Part shown: piece by piece, positions 25,255-34,475 of the stretch
Layout: each line of letters starts with the position of its first letter
Numbering within the stretch: the first letter of the stretch is position 1
NCBI GenBank assembly: GCA_022072055.1
Contig: JAJVIK010000002.1
Coordinates: 231,615 to 295,614, forward strand
Direction: 5' to 3'
From: a bacterium
GTDB lineage: Bacteria > Hinthialibacterota > Hinthialibacteria > OLB16
DNA: 64,000 nt
Notes under the pieces: generated by a model
Databases searched by the model: none
The model's input: only the letters and a program-made list of their open reading frames with translations
Told to the model about the DNA's origin: nothing
Translations under genes and position numbers: made by a program

Positions 25255-27354
25255 ATGACACCGAGAGGATTTCTGACATTTCTTATGGCCCCGTGCCTTT
25301 CACTCATACTGGCCCAGGCGGGGGCTTCAGCCCAGGACAACAACATGACAGTCCTGACTCAGGGGCCGGTCCACGAAGCCTTCGCGGGGTCGGTGGAGAT
25401 GGATCCCACCGAGGGCTTGATCGTGCCGAAGGCCCCTCCCCCGCCCATCGAGGAGATTCCCCCGGAGGAGCGTCCCGAAGGAGAGGATGTGATCTGGATT
25501 CCCGGCTATTGGGGCTGGGACCCCGAACGCCAGGACTTTATCTGGGTGAGCGGGGTTTGGAGAGTCCCGCCGCCGGGCCAATCCTGGGTGCCGGGGTATT
25601 GGCTCGAAGTCCAAGGCGGATACCAGTGGATCCCCGGGTTCTGGGTCGCCGAACAGGGAGAAGAGGTGGAATACCTCCCTCCGCCGCCTCCGACCCTCGA
25701 AGTCGGACCTTCCAGCCCGCCCCCGGCCCAAGACTATGTCTGGTCGCCCGGAAGTTGGGTCTGGTACGGTGGGAACTATGTTTGGAGACCGGGCTATTGG
25801 CTCACGGTTCCCGATGGCTGGGTCTGGGTTCCCCCGCACTACGAATGGACCCCCTCTGGGTATGTCTTCATCAACGGCTATTGGGATTTCGTCTTGGAGA
25901 ATCGCGGAGTGCTGTTTGCCCCGGTGGCGTTCAGCGCCCCGGTGTATGTCGAACCCGCCTTTGTTTACTGCCCCGCGGTGGTGATTCTCGCGGATGTCCT
26001 GGTCTCTCACCTGTTTTTCCACCCGCACTACCACCACTACTGCTTCGGCGACTACTATGACCCCTTCTACGCGGACCGGTGGGGGATTGTGCCCTGGTTC
26101 GAGTTCCACTACCACCATCACCACCACGGGTACGACCCGCTCTTTGCCTGTTACTCGGTTCACTACCATCATCACCATGGCGGGCATTGGGTGGATCACT
26201 TGAGGAACGATTTCATCCGGAGACGGAGTCGCAAGGAGTTCCGTCCGCCCAAGACCTATGAGGCGCGCGGACTCCCGGAGGACAAGTTGAAGCTTGCGGA
26301 TGCGAAGAAGGACTTCGGGCTGGCCTCGCCGCTGGACAAGGTCACCAAGGAGGGCCTCGGGGGCCTCAAGTTCCAGAAGGTGGACCCGGATCGCAGAAAC
26401 AAGTTTAAGTCCCAAGGGAAAGACCTACGCGATATTGGCGGGAAACGCGCCAAGGTGGAGACCGAGGCAATCGGACAATCTCCTTTGAAGGATAAAGGGA
26501 AAGGCCCGCAAAAGCTGAAGCTCCCCAAGACGGAGGTTTCCAAGTGGACCGGCGGCGCCAAGAAGGATTCTCCGCCCCTTCCCAAGGAGCCGACAGGAAA
26601 GGGTGGCCAGTCCTACAAGGTGCTCGACCAAACCGCACCAATTGGCGGCAAGGGAACGGGAGCGGGAGTCCGCGGCGGCAAGAAGGGTTCCGCCGAGAAC
26701 CTCCAAACCCCCGGTGACAAGGGTGGCGCCTCCGTCCAAGGCCAAAAGCAACGCTCCACGCGGCGGCGTGGCGAGGGCAAGGGGCAATCTAAGATCACCA
26801 CCCCCACGGATGTCCAAGGCCAAGGCGAGCCTCAGGTAGAACCGAAGGGATCGACTGGACCCGGCCCCTGGGGAACTCAGCGGAAGATCCAAGGCGGCGC
26901 CTCCGGAAAGGGGCAGGGAGCCGTGGAGCCAATCGAGGTTCAGGGCCAAGGCAAAGGCCAAGGTGGGGCCGGGAAATCCTCGATCCGCCAGCGCAGACTG
27001 AGCAACCAACAGGACCAGGGGAGCCTCCAGAGCCAGTCCCCCATGTCCTTCCAGGGGCAGTCGATGATCCAGCCCCAGGGTCAGAAGGGGGTCCAACTCC
27101 AGGGGAACTGGCAACGTCAGTTCAGTCCGTCCGGAAAGGGCGGGGGCCAATTCCAGTACCAATATCGGGGCAGCGGGCGTGGGATCTCGCTTCCCCCCAC
27201 AAGTGGGAATTTCCAGCCCAAGATGACCCCGGACCAACCGATCTTCTCCCCCTCACCGCAAGGGGCGATCAATGGCATCCCCCCAGGCGGCTCCGGAAGT
27301 CCGGGGGGCGGCTTCGGAGGCTCGGGAGGCGGTAAGGGGAGTGGGAGGAAGTAA
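25255..27354 (+). CDS. Secreted YXWGXW-repeat protein with His-rich and Gln/Gly/Lys-rich regions
   Basis: 699 residues. A signal peptide (about 1-26, ending A-S-A) is followed by at least six W-x-P-G-x-W type units between residues 75 and 215 (for example W-I-P-G-Y-W, W-V-P-G-Y-W, W-I-P-G-F-W, W-R-P-G-Y-W). A histidine/tyrosine-rich part (about 255-320) has runs such as H-Y-H-H-H-H-H. The last 350 residues are low-complexity, basic and Gln/Gly/Lys-rich with V-Q-G-Q-G-like repeats, ending in a Gly-rich tail. YXWGXW repeats are widespread in planctomycetes with unknown function. It may be a cell-envelope structural or metal-binding protein. Confidence 0.8.
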   Translation: MTPRGFLTFLMAPCLSLILAQAGASAQDNNMTVLTQGPVHEAFAGSVEMDPTEGLIVPKAPPPPIEEIPPEERPEGEDVIWIPGYWGWDPERQDFIWVSGVWRVPPPGQSWVPGYWLEVQGGYQWIPGFWVAEQGEEVEYLPPPPPTLEVGPSSPPPAQDYVWSPGSWVWYGGNYVWRPGYWLTVPDGWVWVPPHYEWTPSGYVFINGYWDFVLENRGVLFAPVAFSAPVYVEPAFVYCPAVVILADVLVSHLFFHPHYHHYCFGDYYDPFYADRWGIVPWFEFHYHHHHHGYDPLFACYSVHYHHHHGGHWVDHLRNDFIRRRSRKEFRPPKTYEARGLPEDKLKLADAKKDFGLASPLDKVTKEGLGGLKFQKVDPDRRNKFKSQGKDLRDIGGKRAKVETEAIGQSPLKDKGKGPQKLKLPKTEVSKWTGGAKKDSPPLPKEPTGKGGQSYKVLDQTAPIGGKGTGAGVRGGKKGSAENLQTPGDKGGASVQGQKQRSTRRRGEGKGQSKITTPTDVQGQGEPQVEPKGSTGPGPWGTQRKIQGGASGKGQGAVEPIEVQGQGKGQGGAGKSSIRQRRLSNQQDQGSLQSQSPMSFQGQSMIQPQGQKGVQLQGNWQRQFSPSGKGGGQFQYQYRGSGRGISLPPTSGNFQPKMTPDQPIFSPSPQGAINGIPPGGSGSPGGGFGGSGGGKGSGRK

Positions 27355-27364
27355 TCCAATCCAT

Positions 27365-27398
27365 CCCACCGGGCGGGTCTTCCGGCTCGCCCGGTGGG
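27365..27398 (+). terminator. Rho-independent-like terminator hairpin
   Basis: A perfect 11-base-pair GC-rich stem (CCCACCGGGCG at 27365-27375 with its complement at 27388-27398) and a 12-base loop start 10 bases after the YXWGXW gene stop. The downstream T-rich stretch (GCATGTTCTGTT) is weak. Confidence 0.6.
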
Positions 27399-27418
27399 GC
27401 ATGTTCTGTTGAGGAGGT

Positions 27419-28360
27419 GTGAAGGCCGCCGTGACTCTCCCGCGATATATTCATTTTGTTTTCCTTATCCTCTCCTTGGTCGCCGCCGGGACCGCGGCCC
27501 AGGACGCCACTCCATACCCTCGGATCAGCCAGGAGGCCTTCAAGGCCCGGGTTCCATTCTTTGATTACGCCCGCGAGGTTCCTTTGGATGGCCGGGTTGT
27601 CCGGGAGTGGGACAGCCAGGCCACCCTGAGGCAGAAGATCGTCTTTCGCGGCGCGCAGGGATTCCTGGTTCCCGGATACCTCGAGTTTCCCAAGCAGGCG
27701 ACGAAACCCTACCCGCTGGCGCTGCTTCTTCATGGCTGGTCCGGCTCGAAGGAGGCCTGGTATGAGGAGGGCAACATCATCAGCGGCGGGGAAATGCGCA
27801 AGGCCCTGCTGGACTCCGGATACGCGGTGTTGGCGCTGGATGCCGCCACGCATGGCGAGCGGAGCAACGAGATCGACTACCAGCATGCCAATGTGTTTGA
27901 GGACCCGAAAGCGCCGCCCACGCGCAATTACTTCACCTTCGCGGAAATCAGCGTTCAGACGGTCAAGGATTACCGTCGCGCCCTCGATTACCTCGCCACT
28001 CGGGATGAGATCGACATGGAGCGCATCGGACTGGTCGGATACAGCATGGGTGGGATGGACAGTTTTTACCTGCTCTCGGTGGAGCCGAGGATCAAGATGG
28101 CCGTGGCCTGTGTCCCTCCCCTGCTCAGCGAGGGATATGGTCCCGCCTCGCCCATCGATTTCACCTGGGGGATTCAGGACAAACCTTTTCTTCTCCTTGC
28201 GGGAAGGCAAGATGAGATGTACGACGCCGCCCGGTTTGAGGCCTCCTACAAGGCCTACATCGAGAGTCCCAAGACTAAACTGATCTGGTACGACCAGGGG
28301 CACAAGCTCACCGAAATCTATGTTCCCGATGCCTTGGCCTGGGTGAAGGCCCAGCTATAG
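27419..28360 (+). CDS. Secreted alpha/beta hydrolase (acetylesterase/dienelactone hydrolase-like)
   Basis: 313 residues with an N-terminal signal segment (F-V-F-L-I-L-S-L-V-A-A-G-T-A-A). The lipase-type motif G-Y-S209-M-G-G, D265 and H295 in Q-G-H-K make a complete catalytic triad, and L-L-H-G-W-S-G-S forms the oxyanion region. The sequence is closest to acetyl-xylan-esterase or dienelactone-hydrolase-like families, and a role in removing acetyl or methyl esters from glycans fits the neighbourhood. The start is ambiguous: GTG 27419 sits too close to the GAGGAGG at 27411-27417, so GTG 27431 may be used. Confidence 0.85.
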   Translation: MKAAVTLPRYIHFVFLILSLVAAGTAAQDATPYPRISQEAFKARVPFFDYAREVPLDGRVVREWDSQATLRQKIVFRGAQGFLVPGYLEFPKQATKPYPLALLLHGWSGSKEAWYEEGNIISGGEMRKALLDSGYAVLALDAATHGERSNEIDYQHANVFEDPKAPPTRNYFTFAEISVQTVKDYRRALDYLATRDEIDMERIGLVGYSMGGMDSFYLLSVEPRIKMAVACVPPLLSEGYGPASPIDFTWGIQDKPFLLLAGRQDEMYDAARFEASYKAYIESPKTKLIWYDQGHKLTEIYVPDALAWVKAQL

Positions 28361-28364
28361 CCCC

Positions 28365-29180
28365 ATGCCCAAGGAAGCCCTTCCGCCGATGCCTGTCCGG
28401 AAACCCTACCCGCTCTCCAAAGAACAGATTCGGCTTTATCGAGAAAACGGCTTTGTCGCCCTGCCGGATGTGCTCGAGCGCGAGGAGGTGCGCGCCCTCC
28501 GGAGAATTCTGACCGGCGCGGTTCGGGACAGGAAACGGAAACACGCGGACGGTCTCATCCAAACCAACCCCCGCTACGAAAAGGTCTTCGCGCAGATGGT
28601 CAACCTCTGGGAGGATTACGAGGAGTTTCGGCCCTTCATCCTGAATTCACGGCTTGCCGATATCGCCCGGCGACTCGTGGGATGCCGTTCCATCAGACTT
28701 TGGCACGATCATGCGCTGATCAAGCCTCCCTTTGATGGCGCGCCGACCCCTTGGCATCAGGACTTCCCGTATTGGCCGATGAAGGAGCCGGGGGCGCTTT
28801 CGTGCTGGCTGGCGCTGGATGATGTCGACGAGTCCAACGGATGCATGAGCTTTGTGCCGGGAACCCATCGCCTCGGCGCGCTCGCGCCGGTCAGTCTCAC
28901 TCACCCGAGCAGCCTCTTCAAGGTCGCCGGTCTGGACCGGAGGGAACACCGCCCAACGATCGTCCGTCTCAAGGCCGGAAGCTGCACCTTCCACGACGGA
29001 AACACGTTCCACCATGCCGGACCCAACCGGAGCGCCAAGCCGCGACGCGCGCTTGCGATCATCTACATGCCCGCCGGCGTGACCTATGATGGGAAGCCTC
29101 ACTGTGTCACTGACGGATGCGGGTTGCGGGTCGGGGGACGTTTTTCGGGGAAGAGGTTCCCGGTTCTGGCTCGGTCCTGA
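28365..29180 (+). CDS. Phytanoyl-CoA dioxygenase (PhyH) family protein
   Basis: 271 residues. The non-haem iron site is visible as H131-x-D133 in P-W-H-Q-D-F and H216/H217 in T-F-H-H-A-G-P-N, followed by R-R-A-L-A-I for 2-oxoglutarate binding. It starts 4 bases after the hydrolase stop, so the two are probably cotranscribed. PhyH-type dioxygenases are greatly expanded in planctomycete-, Latescibacteria- and Poribacteria-like genomes, where most substrates are unknown. Confidence 0.9.
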   Translation: MPKEALPPMPVRKPYPLSKEQIRLYRENGFVALPDVLEREEVRALRRILTGAVRDRKRKHADGLIQTNPRYEKVFAQMVNLWEDYEEFRPFILNSRLADIARRLVGCRSIRLWHDHALIKPPFDGAPTPWHQDFPYWPMKEPGALSCWLALDDVDESNGCMSFVPGTHRLGALAPVSLTHPSSLFKVAGLDRREHRPTIVRLKAGSCTFHDGNTFHHAGPNRSAKPRRALAIIYMPAGVTYDGKPHCVTDGCGLRVGGRFSGKRFPVLARS

Positions 29181-29192
29181 AAGGTCAAGTGC

Positions 29193-30599
29193 ATGAAAAC
29201 GACACTCAAGCGCCTCATCGCCGCCATCCTGATCATGGGATCTGTTTGCTCAGATTCTTTCGGGGGAATCCCCACGGTGGCCGATTACCCCTCGATCCAG
29301 GCGGCGCTGGACGCCAACCCCGGACAAATGGTCCTTGTGCCGGATGGAGACCACCTCATACAGAAGAAGATTCGGATTAGCCGGGATGGCTCCGGTCTGT
29401 ATGGCTATGGGCGAATCCTCCAGGAGGATCCCGAGCAGCCGATCCTGGAAATTGAAGGGGCCGAGGGGGTGCGAGTTTGCGACCTCACCTTCAGTCGCGC
29501 CGAGGGAAAACAGGAGGCGCGCGCTCCGGGTGTCCTCATTCTGGACTGCACGGACACTCTCTTGGATGGCGTCAGAGTGCTGGATAACCACGCCTCGGAA
29601 GGTTCGATTGACCTCCGCGATTGCGTCCGTTGCATTGTCCGCGATTGCGAGGTCACCAACTACAAACGAATCACCGTTGATGACCGCACGGAGAGTGATC
29701 TTTACGGCTACGCTTTCCACGCCATCGATGGGCATGGCATCCTGGTTCGCTTCAGCCAGGGAACGCGGGTTACCGACAACCGTGTGGTCGAAAACCGCCT
29801 GCTGCCGACCCCTGAAATAAAAGAAAAACACAATCTTGGACAGCTAACTCCGGGGAAGAAACCGAATCATGTGGGCGAACTCGCGTCGGATGTGTTCAGA
29901 CGCGGATCGGTGACCAATTGGCACCAAGGCTCGGCGATCATGGTGAGTTCCCCGGAGTCAACCGACCACACGATTATTACCGGGAATTACATTGAGAATT
30001 GCGCGCAGGGGATCGACATCCACTCGGACCACGTGATCTGCTCGCGGAACATCGTGAAGTGCGGCATGATGGGGGTGAAGGCCACGCACGGCTCCCGGAA
30101 CCTGATCATCACCGAAAACCAGCTCAACCGGATCGACCTGTGGGGAATCATCCTCAATCCCGGTGCTCTTTCGCACGCCGCGGAGGCCGCCTCGGAGGGC
30201 AAGTCGCAGCGCGCGGCCAATGTGGATGGCGGAACGATCATCGCCGAGAACATCATTTCGGACTACGGTTACGGACACGAATACTGGAACTGGGGAGGAG
30301 CCTCGGAGGACAAGAAGGGCTCTTACGCCATCGCCCTCTATGAGGGGCAGCTCCCCACCAATCCCCCCCTCCGGGATGTACTGATTCAAGGAAATGTTGT
30401 CTATGACCACGGCCGTGATCAAATCCTCGTGGATGGAGAGCCCAAGGTCGCGCCCCCTCGGTATCGTTACGCCATCTATGTCGGACCCTGGGGAGAATCG
30501 AATGAAAAGGGTCCCACTTATCCGACTGGAATCCGTTTCGAGGGGAATCTCCTGCATCCGGGACTCGCGGGGATTTCCAATGTGGAGCTCACACCCTGA
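29193..30599 (+). CDS. Secreted right-handed parallel beta-helix protein
   Basis: 468 residues with a signal peptide (about 1-24). The opening V-A-D-Y-P-S-I-Q-A-A-L-D-A is typical of pectate-lyase-like beta-helix proteins, and repeating coil motifs such as N-Y-I-E-N-C-A-Q-G-I-D and N-I-V-K-C-G-M-M-G-V-K cover residues 85-400. The fold occurs in polysaccharide lyases, galacturonases and C5-epimerases; catalytic residues cannot be fixed here. It lies 12 bases after the PhyH gene. Confidence 0.8.
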   Translation: MKTTLKRLIAAILIMGSVCSDSFGGIPTVADYPSIQAALDANPGQMVLVPDGDHLIQKKIRISRDGSGLYGYGRILQEDPEQPILEIEGAEGVRVCDLTFSRAEGKQEARAPGVLILDCTDTLLDGVRVLDNHASEGSIDLRDCVRCIVRDCEVTNYKRITVDDRTESDLYGYAFHAIDGHGILVRFSQGTRVTDNRVVENRLLPTPEIKEKHNLGQLTPGKKPNHVGELASDVFRRGSVTNWHQGSAIMVSSPESTDHTIITGNYIENCAQGIDIHSDHVICSRNIVKCGMMGVKATHGSRNLIITENQLNRIDLWGIILNPGALSHAAEAASEGKSQRAANVDGGTIIAENIISDYGYGHEYWNWGGASEDKKGSYAIALYEGQLPTNPPLRDVLIQGNVVYDHGRDQILVDGEPKVAPPRYRYAIYVGPWGESNEKGPTYPTGIRFEGNLLHPGLAGISNVELTP

Positions 30600-30644
30600 G
30601 GAACTCAACTTGAGAGAATCTCATCCTTCGGAGGGCAGCTTGCC

Positions 30645-32582
30645 ATGAAACGCCGTGATTTTCTCCACTCCGGATCGGCTGCCCTTGCCGCCCTGGGCCT
30701 CCATCAAACCGTTTCGCGCGCGGAACCGTCCAGGCCCCTCAACATTCTCTGGCTGACCTGCGAGGACTCCAGCCCAAACCTGGGGTGTTACGGAGACCCG
30801 CAAGCAAGGACCCCCAACCTGGACCGACTCGCTTCCCAAGGGGTTCGCTTCAACCGCGCCTTTTCCGTTAGCGGGGTCTGCGCGCCCAGCCGGTCCTGCC
30901 TGATCACCGGCGTGCACCCCACGACCTTGGGCACCCTCCACATGCGCTGCAAGAACCAGCCCCCGGAACACATCAAGTGCTTCCCCGAATACCTCCGGCA
31001 AGCCGGTTACCACTGCACCAACAACCAGAAACAGGATTACAATTTCGATGCCCCTCCCGGCTCCTGGGATGAATCGAGCAACAAGGCGCATTTCCGGAAC
31101 CGCCCGAACAAGGATCAACCCTTTTTCGCGGTCTTCAATTTCACGATCACTCATGAATCCAAGATCGGCACTTTGCCTCCAGGTCTTTCGCCGGGGGAGC
31201 GCGCCCTGCTCGAAGGTCTCGAACCCCATGACCCCGCGCGGATTACGCTTCCGCCTTATTATCCCGACACGGACCTGATCCGGCGTCATTGGGCCCACTA
31301 CTATGACCTGATCACCGCGATGGACCGTCAGGCCGGGAAGATCCTCGCGGAGCTCGAAGAGGATGGCCTGGCCGACAACACCGTGGTGTTCTTCTTCAGC
31401 GACCATGGAGTGGGCGCGCCGCGTGGGAAGCGGTGGCTGTATGATTCGGGCATTCGCGTGCCGCTGATTATCCGCTGGCCGGGGAGGATTGGACCGGGAT
31501 CAGTCAGCGAGCGTCTGGTGAGCTTCGTGGACTTCGCCCCCACGCTCCTCTCCATCGCCGGCGTCCCGATTCCGCCCCACATGCAGGGGGTTCCATTCCT
31601 CGGCGCCTCGGAGGGCGCCCCGCGAACGACCCTCTTTGCCGCCCGGGACCGGATGGATGAGCGCTACGACATTATCCGCGCGGCGCGGGATGAACGCTTC
31701 AAGTACATCCGCAATTATGAGCCGCAAATCCCATACGATCTGCCGTTGAGCTACCCCGAAAGTTTTCCGATCATGCAGGAGCTTCGCCGAGTGAAGGCGG
31801 AGATCGGCCTGGTGGGTCCCCAGACACTGCCGTTTCTGGAGCGGAAACCCATCGAGGAACTCTACGACACCGACAAGGACCCCTACGAGCTCACCAACCT
31901 CGCGGAGGATTCCGCGCATGCGGAAGTCCTCGCGAAGCTGCGTGGCGAGCTGGACTCCTGGATGATCGAGACCCGCGATCTGGGGCTTGTTCCGGAATTC
32001 GACCTTGCGGGCTGGCTGGCCACGGGTGGGAAGGGAAAGGAGGTCACTCTCGCGACCCCCTACACCCCGCTCGAAAGCTCCGCCGGGAACGAACAGGTGT
32101 TTGGCGGGACGGCCAATCACTGGATTGGCGACTTGAACCACTCCGCCCCGCTTATCCGCTACCGCGCGCTGAAGTCGCTCGCGGTCCTCGGCTCGCCCGC
32201 GATGGGGATCTTGAAAGCGGCCCTCGCTGATCCTGACCCGAACGTGGCTTTCTGGGCGGGGCGGGCCTTTGGGGAAATCAAGGAGGTGGACGCCGAGTCC
32301 TTCGACGCGCTGGAGGCGAACCTGAACCGACCGGAGCCGGGCGCGCGCCTGGGCGCGGCCTATGCTCTGGTTCGTCACGGAAAACAGGAGCCCGCGCTTG
32401 AAGTCTCGCTCTCGCTCATGAAGGACCGCAATCCGTTTGTCAGGCTGGCCGCGATCGAGATGCTGGATCTGGTGGGACCATCCGATCCCAAGGTGGCCGC
32501 GACCCTACAGGTCGCGCTGGGGGACAAGAACGACTATGTGGTTCGACGGGCCAAGCGGGTGTTGGGGATTCCGGTGAGGTGA
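30645..32582 (+). CDS. Tat-exported sulfatase (N-sulfoglucosamine sulfohydrolase-like) with C-terminal HEAT repeats
   Basis: 645 residues. M-K-R-R-D-F-L starts a Tat signal. The formylglycine motif is C79-A-P-S-R83 within S-G-V-C-A-P-S-R, so activation needs a formylglycine-generating enzyme that is not in this window. C-E-D-S-S-P-N near the N-terminus supplies metal ligands, and F-S-D-H-G completes the site. Residues about 490-645 form three to four HEAT-like helical repeats (Y-R-A-L-K-S-L-A-V-L-G, G-A-A-Y-A-L-V-R), an extension absent from simple sulfatases. It probably desulfates a glycan. Confidence 0.9.
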   Translation: MKRRDFLHSGSAALAALGLHQTVSRAEPSRPLNILWLTCEDSSPNLGCYGDPQARTPNLDRLASQGVRFNRAFSVSGVCAPSRSCLITGVHPTTLGTLHMRCKNQPPEHIKCFPEYLRQAGYHCTNNQKQDYNFDAPPGSWDESSNKAHFRNRPNKDQPFFAVFNFTITHESKIGTLPPGLSPGERALLEGLEPHDPARITLPPYYPDTDLIRRHWAHYYDLITAMDRQAGKILAELEEDGLADNTVVFFFSDHGVGAPRGKRWLYDSGIRVPLIIRWPGRIGPGSVSERLVSFVDFAPTLLSIAGVPIPPHMQGVPFLGASEGAPRTTLFAARDRMDERYDIIRAARDERFKYIRNYEPQIPYDLPLSYPESFPIMQELRRVKAEIGLVGPQTLPFLERKPIEELYDTDKDPYELTNLAEDSAHAEVLAKLRGELDSWMIETRDLGLVPEFDLAGWLATGGKGKEVTLATPYTPLESSAGNEQVFGGTANHWIGDLNHSAPLIRYRALKSLAVLGSPAMGILKAALADPDPNVAFWAGRAFGEIKEVDAESFDALEANLNRPEPGARLGAAYALVRHGKQEPALEVSLSLMKDRNPFVRLAAIEMLDLVGPSDPKVAATLQVALGDKNDYVVRRAKRVLGIPVR

Positions 32583-32615
32583 GCTGCCCTGTCTGAAAGG
32601 AGCTGTTCCAGTTTC

Positions 32616-34367
32616 ATGAGATTCTCCAAGACGCGAAGGATTCTGTTATTCTCGCGAAAGCGGGAATCCATACGGTATGCGGACTGCAAATGGACGATTG
32701 GCGGCACTGCTCTGTGCTTCCTCACATTAGGATTCGCTGCCTCCTGCTGGTCCGAGCAGTTTGCTCCGCCGGATGCCTTCGAGGACAATTCCGGGATTGC
32801 CTATTACGGCAGCGCCACCGCTTGGGACCGTCGCGTCTTCGAGCGCGCGGATGGCTCTCAGTACGGTCGCCTGGGACAAAAAGCGTTGCTTCATGTCTTG
32901 GATGGCAAGCCGGAGGAGGCGGTGAGGCTCTGCGAGGAGCTGATCGCCAAGGACCCGCAAGACCTGGAATCCCGTTTCATTCTCGTGCTGGCCCGCGCGC
33001 AACTGAAAGAGATCTCACGCGCTCTGGAGGCGCTCCAACATGCGCTCGATGCCGGGTTGCCCTTCGAACGTTTCCAGGCCGGGCCCAGGGAGCTTTTCGA
33101 TCCCCTCTATCGAACGGAGAAGTTCCGGGAACTCGCGGCCCGTCATGGCCGCGCGCTGATCCATGGGCCCATGCTCGGCGCGGTGACCGAGAATAGCGCG
33201 AAATTCTGGGTCCGGACCGCGACCGAGTGCGAGGTCCAGGTGATCGCCTCCACCTCGCCGGGCTTCGAATCCATCATCCCTTCGGAGAAAAACCGGACCA
33301 GCGCCGAGCGGGATTACACAGCCGTGGTCTCCCTTTGCGGCGTCGAGCCGGCCACGCAGTACCATTACCGGGTGCATTTGAATGGCAAACCGGCGCGAGG
33401 GAGCGAGACTCACCTCTTCAGGACCGCGCCCACCGCCGGATCAAAAGTCCGTTTCGATGTGGCCTTTGGCGGCGGCGCGAATTACTGCCCGACCCACGAA
33501 CGCATGTGGACCACCATCCTCCGCCGGAAACCCTCGGCATTCCTGTTCCTGGGAGACAATGTGTACATCGATCTCCCGGAGGAAGCCGGTCCGTTTCATG
33601 ATTACACCTATTACCGCCGTCAGTCCCGCCCGGAGTACCGGGAACTGATCGCCTCGACCCCAATCCACGCGATCTGGGATGACCACGACTCCGCCACCAA
33701 CGATTCCTGGCTGGGACCGTTTCGCGAAAAACCTTCCTGGAAGCCATCCATGTGGCGGCTCTTCGAAAACAATTGGAACAACCCATCGTTCGGCTCACCC
33801 GAGTGGCCCGGCTGTTGGCACCGCTTTCCCGTTGGGGATGTGGAGTTCTTCATGCTGGATGGTCGCTCCTACCGGACCCATCCGGAGGCGCCCGAGCGCG
33901 CCATGCTGGGCCCGGTTCAGAAGCAGTGGCTCAAGGAGGGTCTCAAATCCTCCACGGCGACTTTCAAAGTGATCGCCTCTCCGGTTCCGTGGTCCTTCGA
34001 GGCCAAGGAGTCGCTGGACACCTGGAACGGCTACCGCGAGGAGCGCGAGGAGTTGTTCGCTTTCCTTCATGAGAACCGGATCGAGGGGGTGATCCTCTTG
34101 AGCGCCGACCGTCACCGCTCCGACGCCTGGCGAATCGAGAGGGCGGACGGTTACCCGCTGTATGAGTTCGAGAGTTCGCGCCTCACCAACGAACACACCC
34201 ACAACCTGGTCCCCGGCGCGCTCTTCGGCTACAACGAAACCTGCTCATTCGGGCTGCTCTCCTTCGACACCCTCCAAGCGGACCCGGAGGTCACCTACCG
34301 GATTGTCGGCATCGATGACGAGGTCAAGCGCTCGCTCACGGTTCGGCGGAGCAATCTGGCCTATTGA
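32616..34367 (+). CDS. PhoD-like alkaline phosphatase/metallophosphatase with N-terminal TPR-like region
   Basis: 583 residues. A basic leader and one hydrophobic segment (about residues 28-45) act as signal or anchor. TPR-like helices (about 75-150) precede a fibronectin-like strand domain (G-P-M-L-G-A-V-T-E-N) and the PhoD catalytic domain with F-L-G-D-N-V-Y, I-W-D-D-H-D-S and L-S-A-D-R-H. PhoD enzymes are extracellular calcium/iron phosphodiesterases. The first 20 codons include a palindromic repeat (32648-32667) that may have lengthened the N-terminus; no in-frame ATG exists before the hydrophobic segment other than the first. Confidence 0.85.
   Translation: MRFSKTRRILLFSRKRESIRYADCKWTIGGTALCFLTLGFAASCWSEQFAPPDAFEDNSGIAYYGSATAWDRRVFERADGSQYGRLGQKALLHVLDGKPEEAVRLCEELIAKDPQDLESRFILVLARAQLKEISRALEALQHALDAGLPFERFQAGPRELFDPLYRTEKFRELAARHGRALIHGPMLGAVTENSAKFWVRTATECEVQVIASTSPGFESIIPSEKNRTSAERDYTAVVSLCGVEPATQYHYRVHLNGKPARGSETHLFRTAPTAGSKVRFDVAFGGGANYCPTHERMWTTILRRKPSAFLFLGDNVYIDLPEEAGPFHDYTYYRRQSRPEYRELIASTPIHAIWDDHDSATNDSWLGPFREKPSWKPSMWRLFENNWNNPSFGSPEWPGCWHRFPVGDVEFFMLDGRSYRTHPEAPERAMLGPVQKQWLKEGLKSSTATFKVIASPVPWSFEAKESLDTWNGYREEREELFAFLHENRIEGVILLSADRHRSDAWRIERADGYPLYEFESSRLTNEHTHNLVPGALFGYNETCSFGLLSFDTLQADPEVTYRIVGIDDEVKRSLTVRRSNLAY
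32648..32667. repeat. Palindromic repeat with GAAA tetraloop
   Basis: ATTCTCGC / GCGGGAAT form an 8-base-pair stem (one G-T wobble) closed by GAAA. The core resembles the widespread dispersed palindrome ATTCCCGCGAAAGCGGGAAT. Here it lies inside the first codons of the PhoD-like gene. No second copy was noticed in the window. Confidence 0.5.
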
Positions 34368-34433
34368 ATGGAGAGGCCCGCTTTGACCTCCTTGACCGGG
34401 CATGCCCCTTGGACTGCCCGGACAGGGGAATTG

Positions 34434-34442
34434 TGGTATGGT
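34434..34442 (+). promoter_or_regulatory. Putative extended -10 promoter for the GT9 gene
   Basis: TG-G-TATGGT: TG at 34434-34435 and -10 hexamer at 34437-34442. No well-spaced -35 box is present. It lies 34 bases before the ATG at 34476. Confidence 0.35.
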
Positions 34443-34453
34443 TTCTGTCCCTT

Positions 34454-34469
34454 GTGGCCGGAAGGCCAC
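34454..34469 (+). promoter_or_regulatory. Leader hairpin immediately before the GT9 start
   Basis: GTGGCC and GGCCAC form a perfect 6-base-pair stem with a GGAA (GNRA) tetraloop, ending 6 bases before ATG 34476. No Shine-Dalgarno sequence is visible outside the stem, so the hairpin could control translation. Confidence 0.35.
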
Positions 34470-34475
34470 CCGTGA

